This document shows, one piece after another, positions 1 through 7,454 of a DNA stretch of 35,509 nucleotides; position 1 is the stretch's first letter, and every line of letters begins with the position of its first letter. A model generated the notes under the pieces. That model saw only the letters and a program-made list of their open reading frames with translations. It did not search any database and was not told where the DNA came from. The stretch is from Clostridiales bacterium. Lineage in GTDB: Bacteria > Bacillota > Clostridia > Oscillospirales > Acutalibacteraceae. Position numbers and translations under genes: made by a program. Location of the stretch: the NCBI GenBank assembly GCA_021200555.1, contig JAJQGK010000053.1, positions 1-35,509 of the forward strand, given 5' to 3'.

Positions 1-135
1 CTCTTTTGTTATAATTTTTATTATCCGAAGATTGAAAACAGATTTTTGATGTTTTTAAAAATATCCGCAAAGAAGTCTATAATAGCCTGCATTTGAAAAA
101 ATGATGAGCATAAAAAATTTATTCTGTTTAATGAC

Positions 136-219
136 GGTAAGCAACTGATGATACACGCCTAATTGCCGGTCAAACAGGCGGAGACTCAACGCTTAGGCGT
201 GATTTAATCAGTGACTGCC
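136..219. repeat. Small inverted-repeat element related to the MITE family
   Basis: Two 24-nt arms, 136-159 and 196-219, are imperfect inverted repeats of one another. A perfect 9-bp stem, CACGCCTAA with TTAGGCGTG, lies at their inner edge. The right arm contains GGCGTGATTTAATCAGTG, which is also the inner end of the MITE-like repeat at 11348-11521. This looks like a short internally deleted or degenerate member of that family. It lies outside the integrated element. Nothing else was recognised in bases 1-135. Confidence 0.5.
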
Positions 220-240
220 TAATTGGCGGCTGCATAATAA

Positions 241-344
241 AAAGTCCCTTGATTGCCCTAAGTACAGGCGTTCAAAGGACTTTATTGGCGGAGAGCAAGG
301 GATTCGAACCCTCGAATGGCTTATGACCATTACACGATTTCCAA
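241..344. repeat. Left att repeat with tRNA-Ser 3' fragment
   Basis: This is an exact 104-bp copy of 4393-4496. Bases 286-344 are the 3' 59 nt of the tRNA-Ser(GGA) gene on the minus strand: T arm, variable arm, and 3' half of the anticodon arm. Bases 241-285 are the flanking terminator-like hairpin. After position 344 the sequence diverges and the tRNA 5' half is missing. This is the expected scar of site-specific integration in a tRNA 3' end. Confidence 0.9.
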
Positions 345-504
345 AATTCAGTTTCAATTCCCTGTATTATGGAGTTTGTTTAATTGCAAATTCAATCTGA
401 AATTATCTATATCGGAACGGTGACGCTCGGCTTTATTTATATAACCGAGCGTTGCCCTCGTGAAGCTTTAGTTTGTCAGCAGCTCATTATTGAGCGTTAT
501 TTTT

Positions 505-954
505 TTACGGCTTTTTGTTGTCGGAGCTGCCGTTGTTTGTTTCGTCCTTTATCTCTTGAGTTGTTTTTTTAAGCTTTTCTAAAATCGGAGTCAATTGTGC
601 TTTCAGTACAGGATTGGCTCCTTTTAGTTTTTCCTCCAACTCTATAATCTGTTCATCGTATGCAGTCAGGATTTCTTTTGTTTTTTCCGTATCCTTGTCA
701 AAGTTCGTTTTCTGTACGATTATGTCAATCGGCAGTTCATAAAGGAATGAAAGTCTTACAAGTATCTCTGTAGGTGGTTCTGCCCGTCCGTTTTCGTAAC
801 TTTGATAGGTTGTTTCTTTAATTCTTAATAAATCTGCAACTTCTTTTTGCTGTAATTTTGCGTCTATTCTGAGTGCTTTTATTGCGTTTGCGGTTACTTT
901 TCTTCGTTCTTCTTTGTTGTAAAGATAGTTGTATGCTTTTAACTGCTCATACAT
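505..954 (-). CDS. XRE-family HTH transcriptional regulator of the element
   Basis: A 149-residue protein with an N-terminal Cro/C1-type helix-turn-helix, including LQQKEVADLLRIKETTYQSY and the family-typical YENGRAEPPTEILVRLS. It is followed by a charged, probably coiled-coil C-terminal tail rich in Glu and Lys. The ATG at 954 is preferred because GGAGGT sits 7 nt upstream; the ATG at 984 has no comparable site. It is the only minus-strand gene of the element and faces away from rep-xis-int across about 1.1 kb of noncoding DNA, a usual arrangement for an element repressor controlling replication or excision. That role is inferred; the DNA target is not identifiable here. Confidence 0.8.
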   Translation of the reverse strand: MYEQLKAYNYLYNKEERRKVTANAIKALRIDAKLQQKEVADLLRIKETTYQSYENGRAEPPTEILVRLSFLYELPIDIIVQKTNFDKDTEKTKEILTAYDEQIIELEEKLKGANPVLKAQLTPILEKLKKTTQEIKDETNNGSSDNKKP

Positions 955-1192
955 TGCTTTTACCTCCGTGTAATATTTTATCAAGCACTCTATATTATAA
1001 TTTTAAAATATCCTCGTTGCAATGTTTCAAGAAAAATATTGTTTTATATGCTTTTTAAATCCCGAAAAAAAATTTCCGAAATGTATTGACAAAGTAAAAA
1101 TATTGTTGTAAAATAATGCACAAGAAAAAAATGCTGTAAAATTAACTATAATAAAAACTTATTTTTTATTTATATAACTTGATAAGATTTTA

Positions 1193-1448
1193 AAAATATT
1201 GTCTGCAAGGCTCTGTAAACTGTTTTAATTCCTTGTACAAGATGTTACTTGAAAAACTTGAAAAAACAATTACAGACCCTTTTAAAGGCAAGATAAGTGC
1301 AAATAACTTGTTTGTTATGGTTTTAATCAGCCATTAATATATTGAAAATATTGTCTGTGAGGCTCTGTAAGCCGTTTTAACTTCTTGAGTGGTTGTTACT
1401 TGAAAAATATCAAAAAATTGATTGCAGACCCTTTTAAAGGCAAAATAA
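1193..1448 (+). repeat. Tandem pair of ~104-nt related repeats with conserved pairing
   Basis: Copy one is about 1193-1296 and copy two about 1345-1448, offset 152 nt. Both begin AAAATATTGTCTG, contain AGGCTCTGTAA, then TTACTTGAAAAA, and end GCAGACCC or ACAGACCC followed by TTTTAAAGGCAA. In each copy GGCTCTGTAA can pair with the later TTACAGACCC or TTGCAGACCC; the A-to-G difference keeps pairing as G-U in RNA. The divergent part lies mostly in the predicted loop. Confidence 0.65.
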
Positions 1449-1481
1449 ACGCTGTTAACTCCTTTATTTATTCCTTTTTTT

Positions 1482-1555
1482 CAGAGAATACATACAGATG
1501 TATTACGGCGTATTACGATGTATTCCGTTGTAATCTTATGTATTCTCTGTTTTTT
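1482..1555 (+). terminator. Long terminator-like hairpin
   Basis: A perfect 13-bp inverted repeat, CAGAGAATACATA at 1482-1494 and TATGTATTCTCTG at 1537-1549, has further partial pairing inside (ATTACGG with CCGTTGTAAT). Six T residues follow at once. It could end a transcript crossing the repeat region from the left, or be part of a single-strand origin. Confidence 0.5.
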
Positions 1556-1913
1556 AGGGTTTTTTCTCTGCTATGCAGACTTGAAATATTTGCAGATACT
1601 TCAAGTCTTGCAGAGGTTTATCGTTCGGGCTGCTGCACCGAACGATGTCCAGCCGGTATAATCCATCCGATTATGCCGAGATTAAAACGCTTGGGGTGTT
1701 TTAATCCGTTGCAGAAGTTAAAGCTAATTGCAGTTTTTAAATGCAAAAGCCTTGCTTTGCCTTCTGTTGTCAACCACCTTTGTCAACTCTTGCAGATATC
1801 AGCTCCCGAAGGGGAGCGGTCAGCAAGTTCAAGCGTCGGACAGAAGCGGAATTTACAAGTCTTTCCTTTTTGCTAACCGAAACCCTTGTAAAACTCCGTT
1901 TGGTGCAGCATCT

Positions 1914-1979
1914 GATTTGTGGCTATATAAATAAAATAAGAATTATTATTTTATTTATACTTGATAATAGCCACAAATC
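1914..1979. repeat. Long inverted repeat upstream of rep
   Basis: GATTTGTGGCTAT at 1914-1926 pairs perfectly with ATAGCCACAAATC at 1967-1979. The interior ATAAATAAAATAA pairs with TTATTTTATTTAT, giving an almost continuous AT-rich cruciform of about 66 nt. Its position before an HUH rep gene makes it a candidate origin structure. Confidence 0.55.
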
Positions 1980-1988
1980 TTGGTCACT

Positions 1989-2011
1989 TTGGACATCTGT
2001 CCAACTTTTTT
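1989..2011 (+). terminator. Short hairpin plus T-run before rep
   Basis: TTGGAC and GTCCAA form a 6-bp stem with an ATCT loop, followed by C and six Ts. It sits 46 nt upstream of the rep start, so it could attenuate rep transcription or be a nick-site hairpin. Either role is inference. Confidence 0.45.
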
Positions 2012-2056
2012 GTGTGTTTTCTTTTTGTTTTTTTTTGTTGATTGTGAGGTGATTTT

Positions 2057-2863
2057 ATGTCAAACTCTCGAAATGTATTTGCTCCCGTATCTGAAAATCT
2101 TGCACTCCATAACTCTAAATTGCAACAGTACCCTAATGGCTATGTGCGTACTGTATGTTGTTCGAGGGCAATTTTTAAAGACAGCTTTCTGGAGCCTGTA
2201 CAACCCGAAAAATTTCAACCTAAACCTAAAAATTCCGATAATGAACCTCGTGCCGACAGTATAAAGCGTGCGAAGCAGAAGGTTTTTGATATAGCAATGT
2301 GCAATATCAATGTCTGGCAATACTTTGTTACTCTCACTTTAAACGGCAAACTTATTGACCGTACCGATGCGTCAGCCGTGTATAAGTCCCTTGCTACCTT
2401 TTTGCATAATATGTCAAAGCGTTATAACCTTGTTTACTTGCTTTGCCCCGAATATCATGCGGACGGTGAAGCAATTCATATACATATGCTTTGCAGCGGT
2501 GACTTTAAACTTGCAGACAGCGGAAAAAGGACTAAAAGAGGACAAATAATTTACAATCTTCCTCAGTGGTCGCTCGGCTTTTCTACAGCTGTTAAGCTTG
2601 AGGGTGACATTCAAAAAATTTGCAGTTATATCACGAAATATATAACCAAAGACAGTAAGAAGATTTTCGGTAAGTTCTACCTTGCAAGTAATAAGGGCTT
2701 GATTAAAAAGCCTGTAACGGTTTTAACCGATTGCAATTATGAAAATATTCATTGCAAGGAGTATTTTATTCCCGAAGCAAAAGCGGGCTTTAAATATCCC
2801 GATGACAGTCAAGTACTTATAGGAGATGATTACGATGTTGTCATGCCTGACATATTCGATTAA
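2057..2863 (+). CDS. HUH-type rolling-circle replication initiator (Rep)
   Basis: A 268-residue protein with the three motifs of HUH endonucleases in order: FVTLTL at residues 90-95 (motif 1), the metal-binding His-Ile-His at 141-143 in AIHIHML (motif 2), and SYITKYITKD at about 190-199 (motif 3). Motif 3 has two tyrosines four residues apart, Y191 and Y195, as in G2P/ORF2-like Rep proteins. Such proteins nick one DNA strand at an origin through a tyrosine and start rolling-circle replication. GTGAGGTGATTTT precedes the ATG. The 3' end overlaps the next gene by 29 nt, which suggests coupled expression of rep-xis-int. No helicase domain is present, so a host helicase would be needed. It could instead act as a relaxase for mobilization. 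Confidence 0.8.
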   Translation: MSNSRNVFAPVSENLALHNSKLQQYPNGYVRTVCCSRAIFKDSFLEPVQPEKFQPKPKNSDNEPRADSIKRAKQKVFDIAMCNINVWQYFVTLTLNGKLIDRTDASAVYKSLATFLHNMSKRYNLVYLLCPEYHADGEAIHIHMLCSGDFKLADSGKRTKRGQIIYNLPQWSLGFSTAVKLEGDIQKICSYITKYITKDSKKIFGKFYLASNKGLIKKPVTVLTDCNYENIHCKEYFIPEAKAGFKYPDDSQVLIGDDYDVVMPDIFD

Positions 2864-3017
2864 GGAAGCAGCCTTTTTGCTGGGCGTTTCCAAAAGCAAA
2901 ATGTACAATCTTGTTCATGAAAATGCAGTACCAAATATCAAATTAGGCAAGGTATACCTTATCCCTGTAAAAGAATTTCATAACTTTTTAAATCAATCAA
3001 TTGAGGGCGGTAATTAA
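2835..3017 (+). CDS. Excisionase-like helix-turn-helix DNA-binding protein
   Basis: A 60-residue protein consisting almost entirely of a MerR/excisionase-type HTH_17 domain: SIKEAAFLLGVSKSKMYNLV then a wing with VPNIKLGKVYLIPVKEF. Small proteins of this type placed just before a tyrosine integrase usually act as directionality factors that favour excision. The ATG at 2835 has AGGAG 9 nt upstream; the ATG at 2826 touches that site and is less likely. It overlaps the end of rep and is followed 2 nt later by the integrase, indicating one transcript. Confidence 0.75.
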   Translation: MLSCLTYSIKEAAFLLGVSKSKMYNLVHENAVPNIKLGKVYLIPVKEFHNFLNQSIEGGN

Positions 3018-3019
3018 TA

Positions 3020-4114
3020 TTGCACGGTACTATATTCAAGCGTAACAACAAATACTATGCCGTGTATTATACAGGTGAAGTAGTTGACGGTAAGTATAAA
3101 CAAAAGTGGAGCAAAGGCTTTAAGTATAAAAAAGACTGTAAAAAATTTCTTGATGAACAAATTCGGTTTATCACGGGAAAAACAGCTTTTACATCTTCTG
3201 TTGCTCTCGGTGATTACCTGCTCCGTTGGCTTGAACAACATGCGGTGCAGCAAAACCTTGCGAAAAATACATACAACGGTTACAAGGTGAACATATGCAA
3301 GCATATTATCCCCGTACTGGGCGAAATTCCTTTAAATGCTTTAACCGCCGATGATATTGACAGACTTTTGTCTGTTCTTTCCGATAACGGCTTGTCGGGA
3401 ACTTCCCGCCGATATGTATTTGCAACTTTACGGCGTGCATTAAATACAGCAGTTAAAAGAAGAATTATTGACTTGAATGTATGTGAACTCGTTGAAGCTC
3501 CCGCAAAGTCAAGGTTTAAATCCGACTTTTTAACTGTAAATCAGTTGTTGACTTTTAAAAGCGTCCTTGATAATCACGATTTACAATATTCAATGCCCTT
3601 TTACTTTGCTGTTTTCCTCGGCTTACGGCGCGGTGAAATTCTCGGTTTAAAATGGTCCGATTTCAACTTTTCCGAAAAACTTGTAAGCATAAACCGTACT
3701 GCAACTCCCGCAAAGGGCGGATACAGCTTTTCACCGTGTAAAACAGAGAACAGTCAAAGAGTTTTGATGCTGCCTGAAGAATTGATTTTAAAAATTTGTG
3801 ATTGGGAAAAAATTCAAAGGTCTTTTCTTCCTGAAGCCGAATATGTCTTGCAGCAGCAAAACGGAAAAATACTTACCGCAAATACGTTAAACTCTCATTT
3901 TAAAAAACTTCTTGCCGAAGGCGGTCTTCCCGCTATCCGTTTTCATGATCTAAGACATAGCTGGGCTTCTTTTCTTGCTTTAAGTGATGTGCCCATTAAG
4001 ATAACAAGTCAAATGTTGGGACATTCCGACATATCAACGACTTTAAAAATATATACTCATACCAACTCGCAAATGCAGAAGCAGGCAATTGATGTTATTG
4101 ATAAGCTGCTTTGA
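3020..4114 (+). CDS. int: Tyrosine-type site-specific integrase
   Basis: A 364-residue phage/ICE-type integrase. The N-terminal ~50 residues resemble an AP2-like arm-binding domain (GTIFKRNNKYYAVYYTGE). Residues about 60-145 form the SAM-like core-binding domain, and about 170-360 the catalytic domain. Catalytic residues are visible: Arg203 in LGLRRGEILGLKW, a lysine near 241, His309-x-x-Arg312 in FHDLRHSW, His335 in LGHSDIS, and nucleophile Tyr345 in LKIYTHT. The start is a TTG at 3020 with GAGGGCGG about 9 nt upstream; no in-frame ATG fits the conserved N-terminus. It lies at the tRNA-proximal end of the element, as expected for the enzyme acting on the flanking 104-bp repeat. Confidence 0.9.
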   Translation: MHGTIFKRNNKYYAVYYTGEVVDGKYKQKWSKGFKYKKDCKKFLDEQIRFITGKTAFTSSVALGDYLLRWLEQHAVQQNLAKNTYNGYKVNICKHIIPVLGEIPLNALTADDIDRLLSVLSDNGLSGTSRRYVFATLRRALNTAVKRRIIDLNVCELVEAPAKSRFKSDFLTVNQLLTFKSVLDNHDLQYSMPFYFAVFLGLRRGEILGLKWSDFNFSEKLVSINRTATPAKGGYSFSPCKTENSQRVLMLPEELILKICDWEKIQRSFLPEAEYVLQQQNGKILTANTLNSHFKKLLAEGGLPAIRFHDLRHSWASFLALSDVPIKITSQMLGHSDISTTLKIYTHTNSQMQKQAIDVIDKLL

Positions 4115-4392
4115 ATACAACAGAAGTGCCTTTATTTTCAGCAGAGATTTCAAATTTTCTTGAAGGTTGTTGTTGGTGTAGTCTGCTTCGGCTGTTGTTA
4201 TATAATTGCAGATAATTTAAACGATGTTAATTTTTTGTTTTGTCGGGAAATTCATATCCTGCATTAATGCCGTTCTTTATTCTTTTAGCACCGATTTAAA
4301 AGCTTTTTGTGATTTGATGTTTGAAGTATATTTGAAAAAATGATTTAAAATATCAAATAAGAAAAATAAATCATTGATAAATTTTTTAGTGT

Positions 4393-4435
4393 AAAGTCCC
4401 TTGATTGCCCTAAGTACAGGCGTTCAAAGGACTTT
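4393..4435 (-). terminator. Hairpin downstream of tRNA-Ser
   Basis: On the minus strand AAAGTCCTTTGA pairs with TCAAGGGACTTT (12 bp with one G-U), with GCC/GGC inside. It begins a few bases after the tRNA CCA end. The U-tract is poor, so it may be a processing or termination hairpin. It is duplicated at 241-283 with the att repeat. Confidence 0.5.
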
Positions 4436-4496
4436 ATTGGCGGAGAGCAAGGGATTCGAACCCTCGAATGGCTTATGACCATTACACGATTTCCAA
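4393..4496. repeat. Right att repeat overlapping intact tRNA-Ser
   Basis: An exact copy of 241-344 running from a terminator-like hairpin through the tRNA 3' half to the anticodon stem. Identity starts at 4393 and stops at 4496, inside the anticodon arm, so strand exchange probably lies within or at the edge of the tRNA. Confidence 0.9.
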
Positions 4497-4529
4497 TCGT
4501 GCTCCTTCGACCAGCTCGGACAACTCTCC
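4438..4529 (-). tRNA. tRNA-Ser (anticodon GGA)
   Basis: The minus strand reads GGAGAGTTGTCCGAGC at the 5' end and TTCGAATCCC...CTCTCCGCCA at the 3' end, with a 7-bp acceptor stem and an encoded CCA. The anticodon loop TTGGAAA, in the stem CACGA/TCGTG, gives anticodon GGA. The long variable arm (AATGG/CCATT) is typical of tRNA-Ser. The 3' end is regenerated by the integrated element, so the gene stays intact. Confidence 0.95.
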
Positions 4530-4562
4530 ACAGATCAAATATCTATTAAATTTTACTACGAT

Positions 4563-4591
4563 ATTATATACGAATGTTTGAGAAAAATCAA
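4563..4591 (-). promoter_or_regulatory. Promoter of tRNA-Ser
   Basis: On the minus strand, TTGATT (4586-4591) and TATAAT (4563-4568) are separated by 17 nt. They lie about 35 nt upstream of the tRNA 5' end. Confidence 0.75.
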
Positions 4592-4659
4592 GTATTTACA
4601 AGAAAAAAGTTATTATTTTTTTGACGGCATCGCAGAAGGGATCGAACTGTTTGCGGCAG

Positions 4660-4687
4660 TTGACATTTGGTGTGTTTTGAGTATAAT
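4660..4687 (+). promoter_or_regulatory. Promoter of prfA
   Basis: TTGACA (4660-4665) and TATAAT (4682-4687) have a 16-nt spacer and sit 36 nt before the prfA start. GGAGA at 4712-4716 is its ribosome-binding site. Confidence 0.8.
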
Positions 4688-4722
4688 TAAATATTGGAAA
4701 TATTTTCAATTGGAGAAATTTT

Positions 4723-5796
4723 ATGATTGAAAAACTTAACGGACTTTTGAAGAGGTTTGAAGAAATAAACGCGCTGCTTTGCACGAATGAGGTTGCCTCC
4801 GATATTGAAAAATATACGTCTCTTATGAAGGAGCTTAAACGGCTTGAGCCGATTGTATCGAAATTCAGAGAATATCTGGCGGCTGAAAAATCCTACAACG
4901 AAGCGAGAGAGCTTTTGGACGAAGGCGGACTCGACAAGGATTTTCGGGAGATGGTATCTCAGGAGCTTAATGCTTCAAAGGAGCTTAAAGCCAAATGCGA
5001 AGATGAGCTTAAGGTGCTTCTTCTGCCCCGTGACCCAAATGACGACAGAAACGTTATTGTTGAAATCAGAGGAGGAGCAGGCGGGGAAGAGAGTACACTT
5101 TTTGCCGGAGATTTGTTCAGGATGTACTCAATGTACGCCGAAAGCAAAGGCTTCAAAATTGAAATAATGAACCTTAACGAAACCGAGCTGGGCGGAATAA
5201 AAGAGATAAGCTTTATGATTAACGGCGACGGAGCATATTCCCGATTTAAATTTGAAAGCGGCGTTCACCGTGTACAGCGAGTTCCCGAAACGGAGTCGGG
5301 AGGAAGAATACACACGTCAACCGTTACCGTTGCGGTGCTTCCCGAAGCTCAGGAGGTTGAATTTGAATTAGACCCGGCGGATCTTGTTTTTGAAGTATAC
5401 AGAGCAAGCGGCGCAGGCGGTCAGAAGGTAAACAAGACATCTTCGGCAGTCCGTGTTATACATGTACCTACGGGAACTGTGGTTGAATGTCAGGTAGAGC
5501 GCAGTCAATACCAAAATAAGGACAGAGCCGTTGAGCTTTTGCGTTCCAGACTTTACAATGAGGAGTGCCGCAAGCAGCAGGACGCCATTGACGGAGAACG
5601 CCGTTCGCAGGTGGGGACGGGCGACCGAAGCGAGCGTATCAGAACCTATAACTATCCTCAGGGCAGAGTCACTGATCACAGAATAGGGTTGACGCTTTAC
5701 AAATTGGACGCTGTTTTGAACGGCGATTTGGATGAGATTATAGACGCTCTCATAACTGCCGACACGGCTAAAAAGCTGAACGATGAGATTGAATAA
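4723..5796 (+). CDS. prfA: Peptide chain release factor 1
   Basis: A 357-residue class I release factor that recognises UAA and UAG and triggers peptide release on the ribosome. The tripeptide anticodon PET is at residues 188-190 in RVQRVPETESGGRIHTST, which marks RF1 rather than RF2. The GGQ catalytic motif is at 232-234 in RASGAGGQKVNKTSSAVR. The length is typical. A strong promoter and Shine-Dalgarno precede the ATG. The methyltransferase gene prmC, often adjacent in Firmicutes, is not present here. The next gene starts 32 nt downstream and is a Sua5-family protein, a common prfA neighbour in Firmicutes. Confidence 0.96.
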   Translation: MIEKLNGLLKRFEEINALLCTNEVASDIEKYTSLMKELKRLEPIVSKFREYLAAEKSYNEARELLDEGGLDKDFREMVSQELNASKELKAKCEDELKVLLLPRDPNDDRNVIVEIRGGAGGEESTLFAGDLFRMYSMYAESKGFKIEIMNLNETELGGIKEISFMINGDGAYSRFKFESGVHRVQRVPETESGGRIHTSTVTVAVLPEAQEVEFELDPADLVFEVYRASGAGGQKVNKTSSAVRVIHVPTGTVVECQVERSQYQNKDRAVELLRSRLYNEECRKQQDAIDGERRSQVGTGDRSERIRTYNYPQGRVTDHRIGLTLYKLDAVLNGDLDEIIDALITADTAKKLNDEIE

Positions 5797-5828
5797 TCCG
5801 TAAGAGCATAAATAAAAGAAGGTTTATT

Positions 5829-7451
5829 GTGAAGGAAACGCAAATTCTGAAAACATATGATGTTGAACGTGACATTGAAGATATAAAAAAGGCAGCCGAG
5901 ATTTTGAAAAACGGCGGTATCGCGGCAATTCCCACGGAAACCGTTTACGGACTTGCCGCCGATGCTTTTAATCCCGACGCTGTTGAAAAAATATTCAAGG
6001 CAAAGGGAAGGCCTTCGGATAATCCGCTGATTGTGCATATTTCTCAATTTTCTCAGATATACTCTATTGCAAGGTCTGTTCCCGAAAGCGTAAAGCGGCT
6101 TGCCGAAAAATTTTGGCCGGGTCCACTTACGATTATTCTTCCGAAAAAAGCCGCCGTTCCGTCTGTGACAAGCGGAGGACTTGACACCGTTGCGGTCAGA
6201 ATGCCGAAAAATCCCATAGCCCGCAAAATTATCGAGCTTTCATGTCCTTTGGCTGCTCCTTCGGCAAATATCTCAGGATTTCCCAGCCCTACAGCTTTTG
6301 AGCATGTAAAGGCGGATATGTACGGCAGAGCGGACGCAATTTGCGACGGCGGGAAATGCGGTATCGGCGTTGAGTCAACCGTTATCACTCTTGCGGAGGA
6401 AACGCCCGTTCTTCTTCGTCCCGGCGGGATAACGTTAAATCAGCTCAAATCCGTTTTGGGTGAGGTGAGAGTTGCGGATGCGGTTCTCAATCCCATGGGT
6501 GAGGGAGAGAAAGCCCAATCTCCGGGAATGAAATACAAGCATTATGCGCCGAAAGCCCGCATTACCGTATGCAAAGGCGGTTTTGAATTTTTTAAAAACG
6601 CAGCGGCTGACTTTGACTCCGTTCTCTGCTTTGAGGGAGAAGAGAAATTTTTTCCCGATAAAATCACAGTCACATTCGGAAAAAAGGACGACCCCTTAAC
6701 ACAGACGGAGCGTCTTTTTGAGTCCCTTAGGGAGCTGGATGAAAGGGGAGCGGAAAACGCTCTTGCACGCTGTCCGTCCGCCGAGGATTTGGGACTTGCC
6801 GTTTGCAACAGACTTTTCAGAGCCGCAGGATTCAGGTTTCTTCGGGAAAAGAAAGGCATAATTGCGGGGCTTACCGGTCCCACAGGCGCAGGTAAGGGCT
6901 ATGTTTCCGAATATCTGCGGGAGCTTGGCTGCTATATTTGCGATACGGATAAAATTTACAGAGAGCTTACAGGGAAAAATTCCCCGTTTCTAAATGTACT
7001 TTCAAGGAATTTCGGGCAAGATATAATTGACGGCGAGGGAAATCTCAGCCGCAGCCTTTTGGCGCACAGAGCCTTTAAATCAAAGGACTCACAAGAAAAA
7101 TTAAACAAATTGACTCATCCGGAAATTTTAAGAATATCATTTGAAAGGTGCAGAAACGCTCTTGAAAGCGGTGCAGACGCCGCTGTAATAGACGCTCCTC
7201 TTCTTTTTGAAAGCGGGGGAGACAAGAAATGCGACGTTGTTATTTCCGTAATATGTCCGGAGGAAATCAGGCTTAAAAGGATTATGGAACGTGACGGCAT
7301 AACCGAAGAACGGGCGAGGGAGAGAATGTCCGCCCAGCACGGAGATGAATTTTACACGGACAAATCGGATTATGTTGTCCGCTCATATTCTCCGTACAAT
7401 ATTTGCGAGGAGCTTTCTGACTTTCAAAAAAAATATTTAAGCGGGGAATGA
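5829..7451 (+). CDS. Fusion of threonylcarbamoyl-AMP synthase (TsaC/Sua5) and dephospho-CoA kinase (CoaE)
   Basis: A 540-residue two-domain protein. Residues about 18-210 are a YrdC/Sua5 domain (GGIAAIPTETVYGLAADAF, KGRPSDNPLIVHI, SCPLAAPSANISG) that makes threonylcarbamoyl-AMP for the t6A modification of tRNA. SPGMKYKHYAPKA, about 235-247, leads into a Sua5 C-terminal domain to about 340. Residues about 344-540 are a P-loop kinase with GLTGPTGAGKG (347-357), CDTDKIYREL, and VIDAPLLFESGGDKKCDVV, matching dephospho-CoA kinase, the last step of CoA synthesis. There is no stop or internal start context between the halves. The start is a GTG at 5829 after AGAAGG. The kinase half is somewhat divergent. 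CoaE is often followed by a lytic transglycosylase gene in Clostridia, which fits the downstream neighbour. Confidence 0.85.
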   Translation: MKETQILKTYDVERDIEDIKKAAEILKNGGIAAIPTETVYGLAADAFNPDAVEKIFKAKGRPSDNPLIVHISQFSQIYSIARSVPESVKRLAEKFWPGPLTIILPKKAAVPSVTSGGLDTVAVRMPKNPIARKIIELSCPLAAPSANISGFPSPTAFEHVKADMYGRADAICDGGKCGIGVESTVITLAEETPVLLRPGGITLNQLKSVLGEVRVADAVLNPMGEGEKAQSPGMKYKHYAPKARITVCKGGFEFFKNAAADFDSVLCFEGEEKFFPDKITVTFGKKDDPLTQTERLFESLRELDERGAENALARCPSAEDLGLAVCNRLFRAAGFRFLREKKGIIAGLTGPTGAGKGYVSEYLRELGCYICDTDKIYRELTGKNSPFLNVLSRNFGQDIIDGEGNLSRSLLAHRAFKSKDSQEKLNKLTHPEILRISFERCRNALESGADAAVIDAPLLFESGGDKKCDVVISVICPEEIRLKRIMERDGITEERARERMSAQHGDEFYTDKSDYVVRSYSPYNICEELSDFQKKYLSGE

Positions 7452-7454
7452 CCG

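Larger units (their letters stand above)
955..2056. other. Structured noncoding region of the element (candidate replication origin or RNA locus)
   Basis: About 1.1 kb between the repressor and rep contains no convincing gene but a dense series of inverted repeats: 1482-1549, 1566-1618, 1621-1646, 1679-1706, 1914-1979 and 1989-2004, plus a tandem pair of related ~104-nt units at 1193-1296 and 1345-1448. Rolling-circle plasmids place double- and single-strand origins near rep and these form hairpins, so an origin is the leading inference. Structured RNA controlling rep is an alternative. Open frames crossing the region have no domain-like sequence and track the repeats. Confidence 0.6.
241..4496 (+). 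mobile_element. Compact integrated element in tRNA-Ser with HUH Rep, Xis-like protein and integrase
   Basis: The element is bounded by a 104-bp exact direct repeat, 241-344 and 4393-4496, which includes the 3' part of a tRNA-Ser gene. One element unit is therefore 4,152 bp. It carries an XRE-type repressor on the minus strand, about 1 kb of noncoding inverted repeats, an HUH-type replication initiator, a MerR/excisionase-like HTH protein and a tyrosine integrase pointing at the intact tRNA. No relaxase beyond the HUH Rep, no coupling protein and no capsid gene was seen, so it is best read as an integrative plasmid-like or mobilizable element, or a minimal satellite. Bases 4115-4392, between int and the right repeat, hold no gene I can support. 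Confidence 0.85.

Noticed and set aside
1385-1876. A 163-codon frame across the element's structured region
   Set aside because: It follows inverted repeats, has no good ribosome-binding site, and is rich in Cys and Phe in a non-protein-like pattern.
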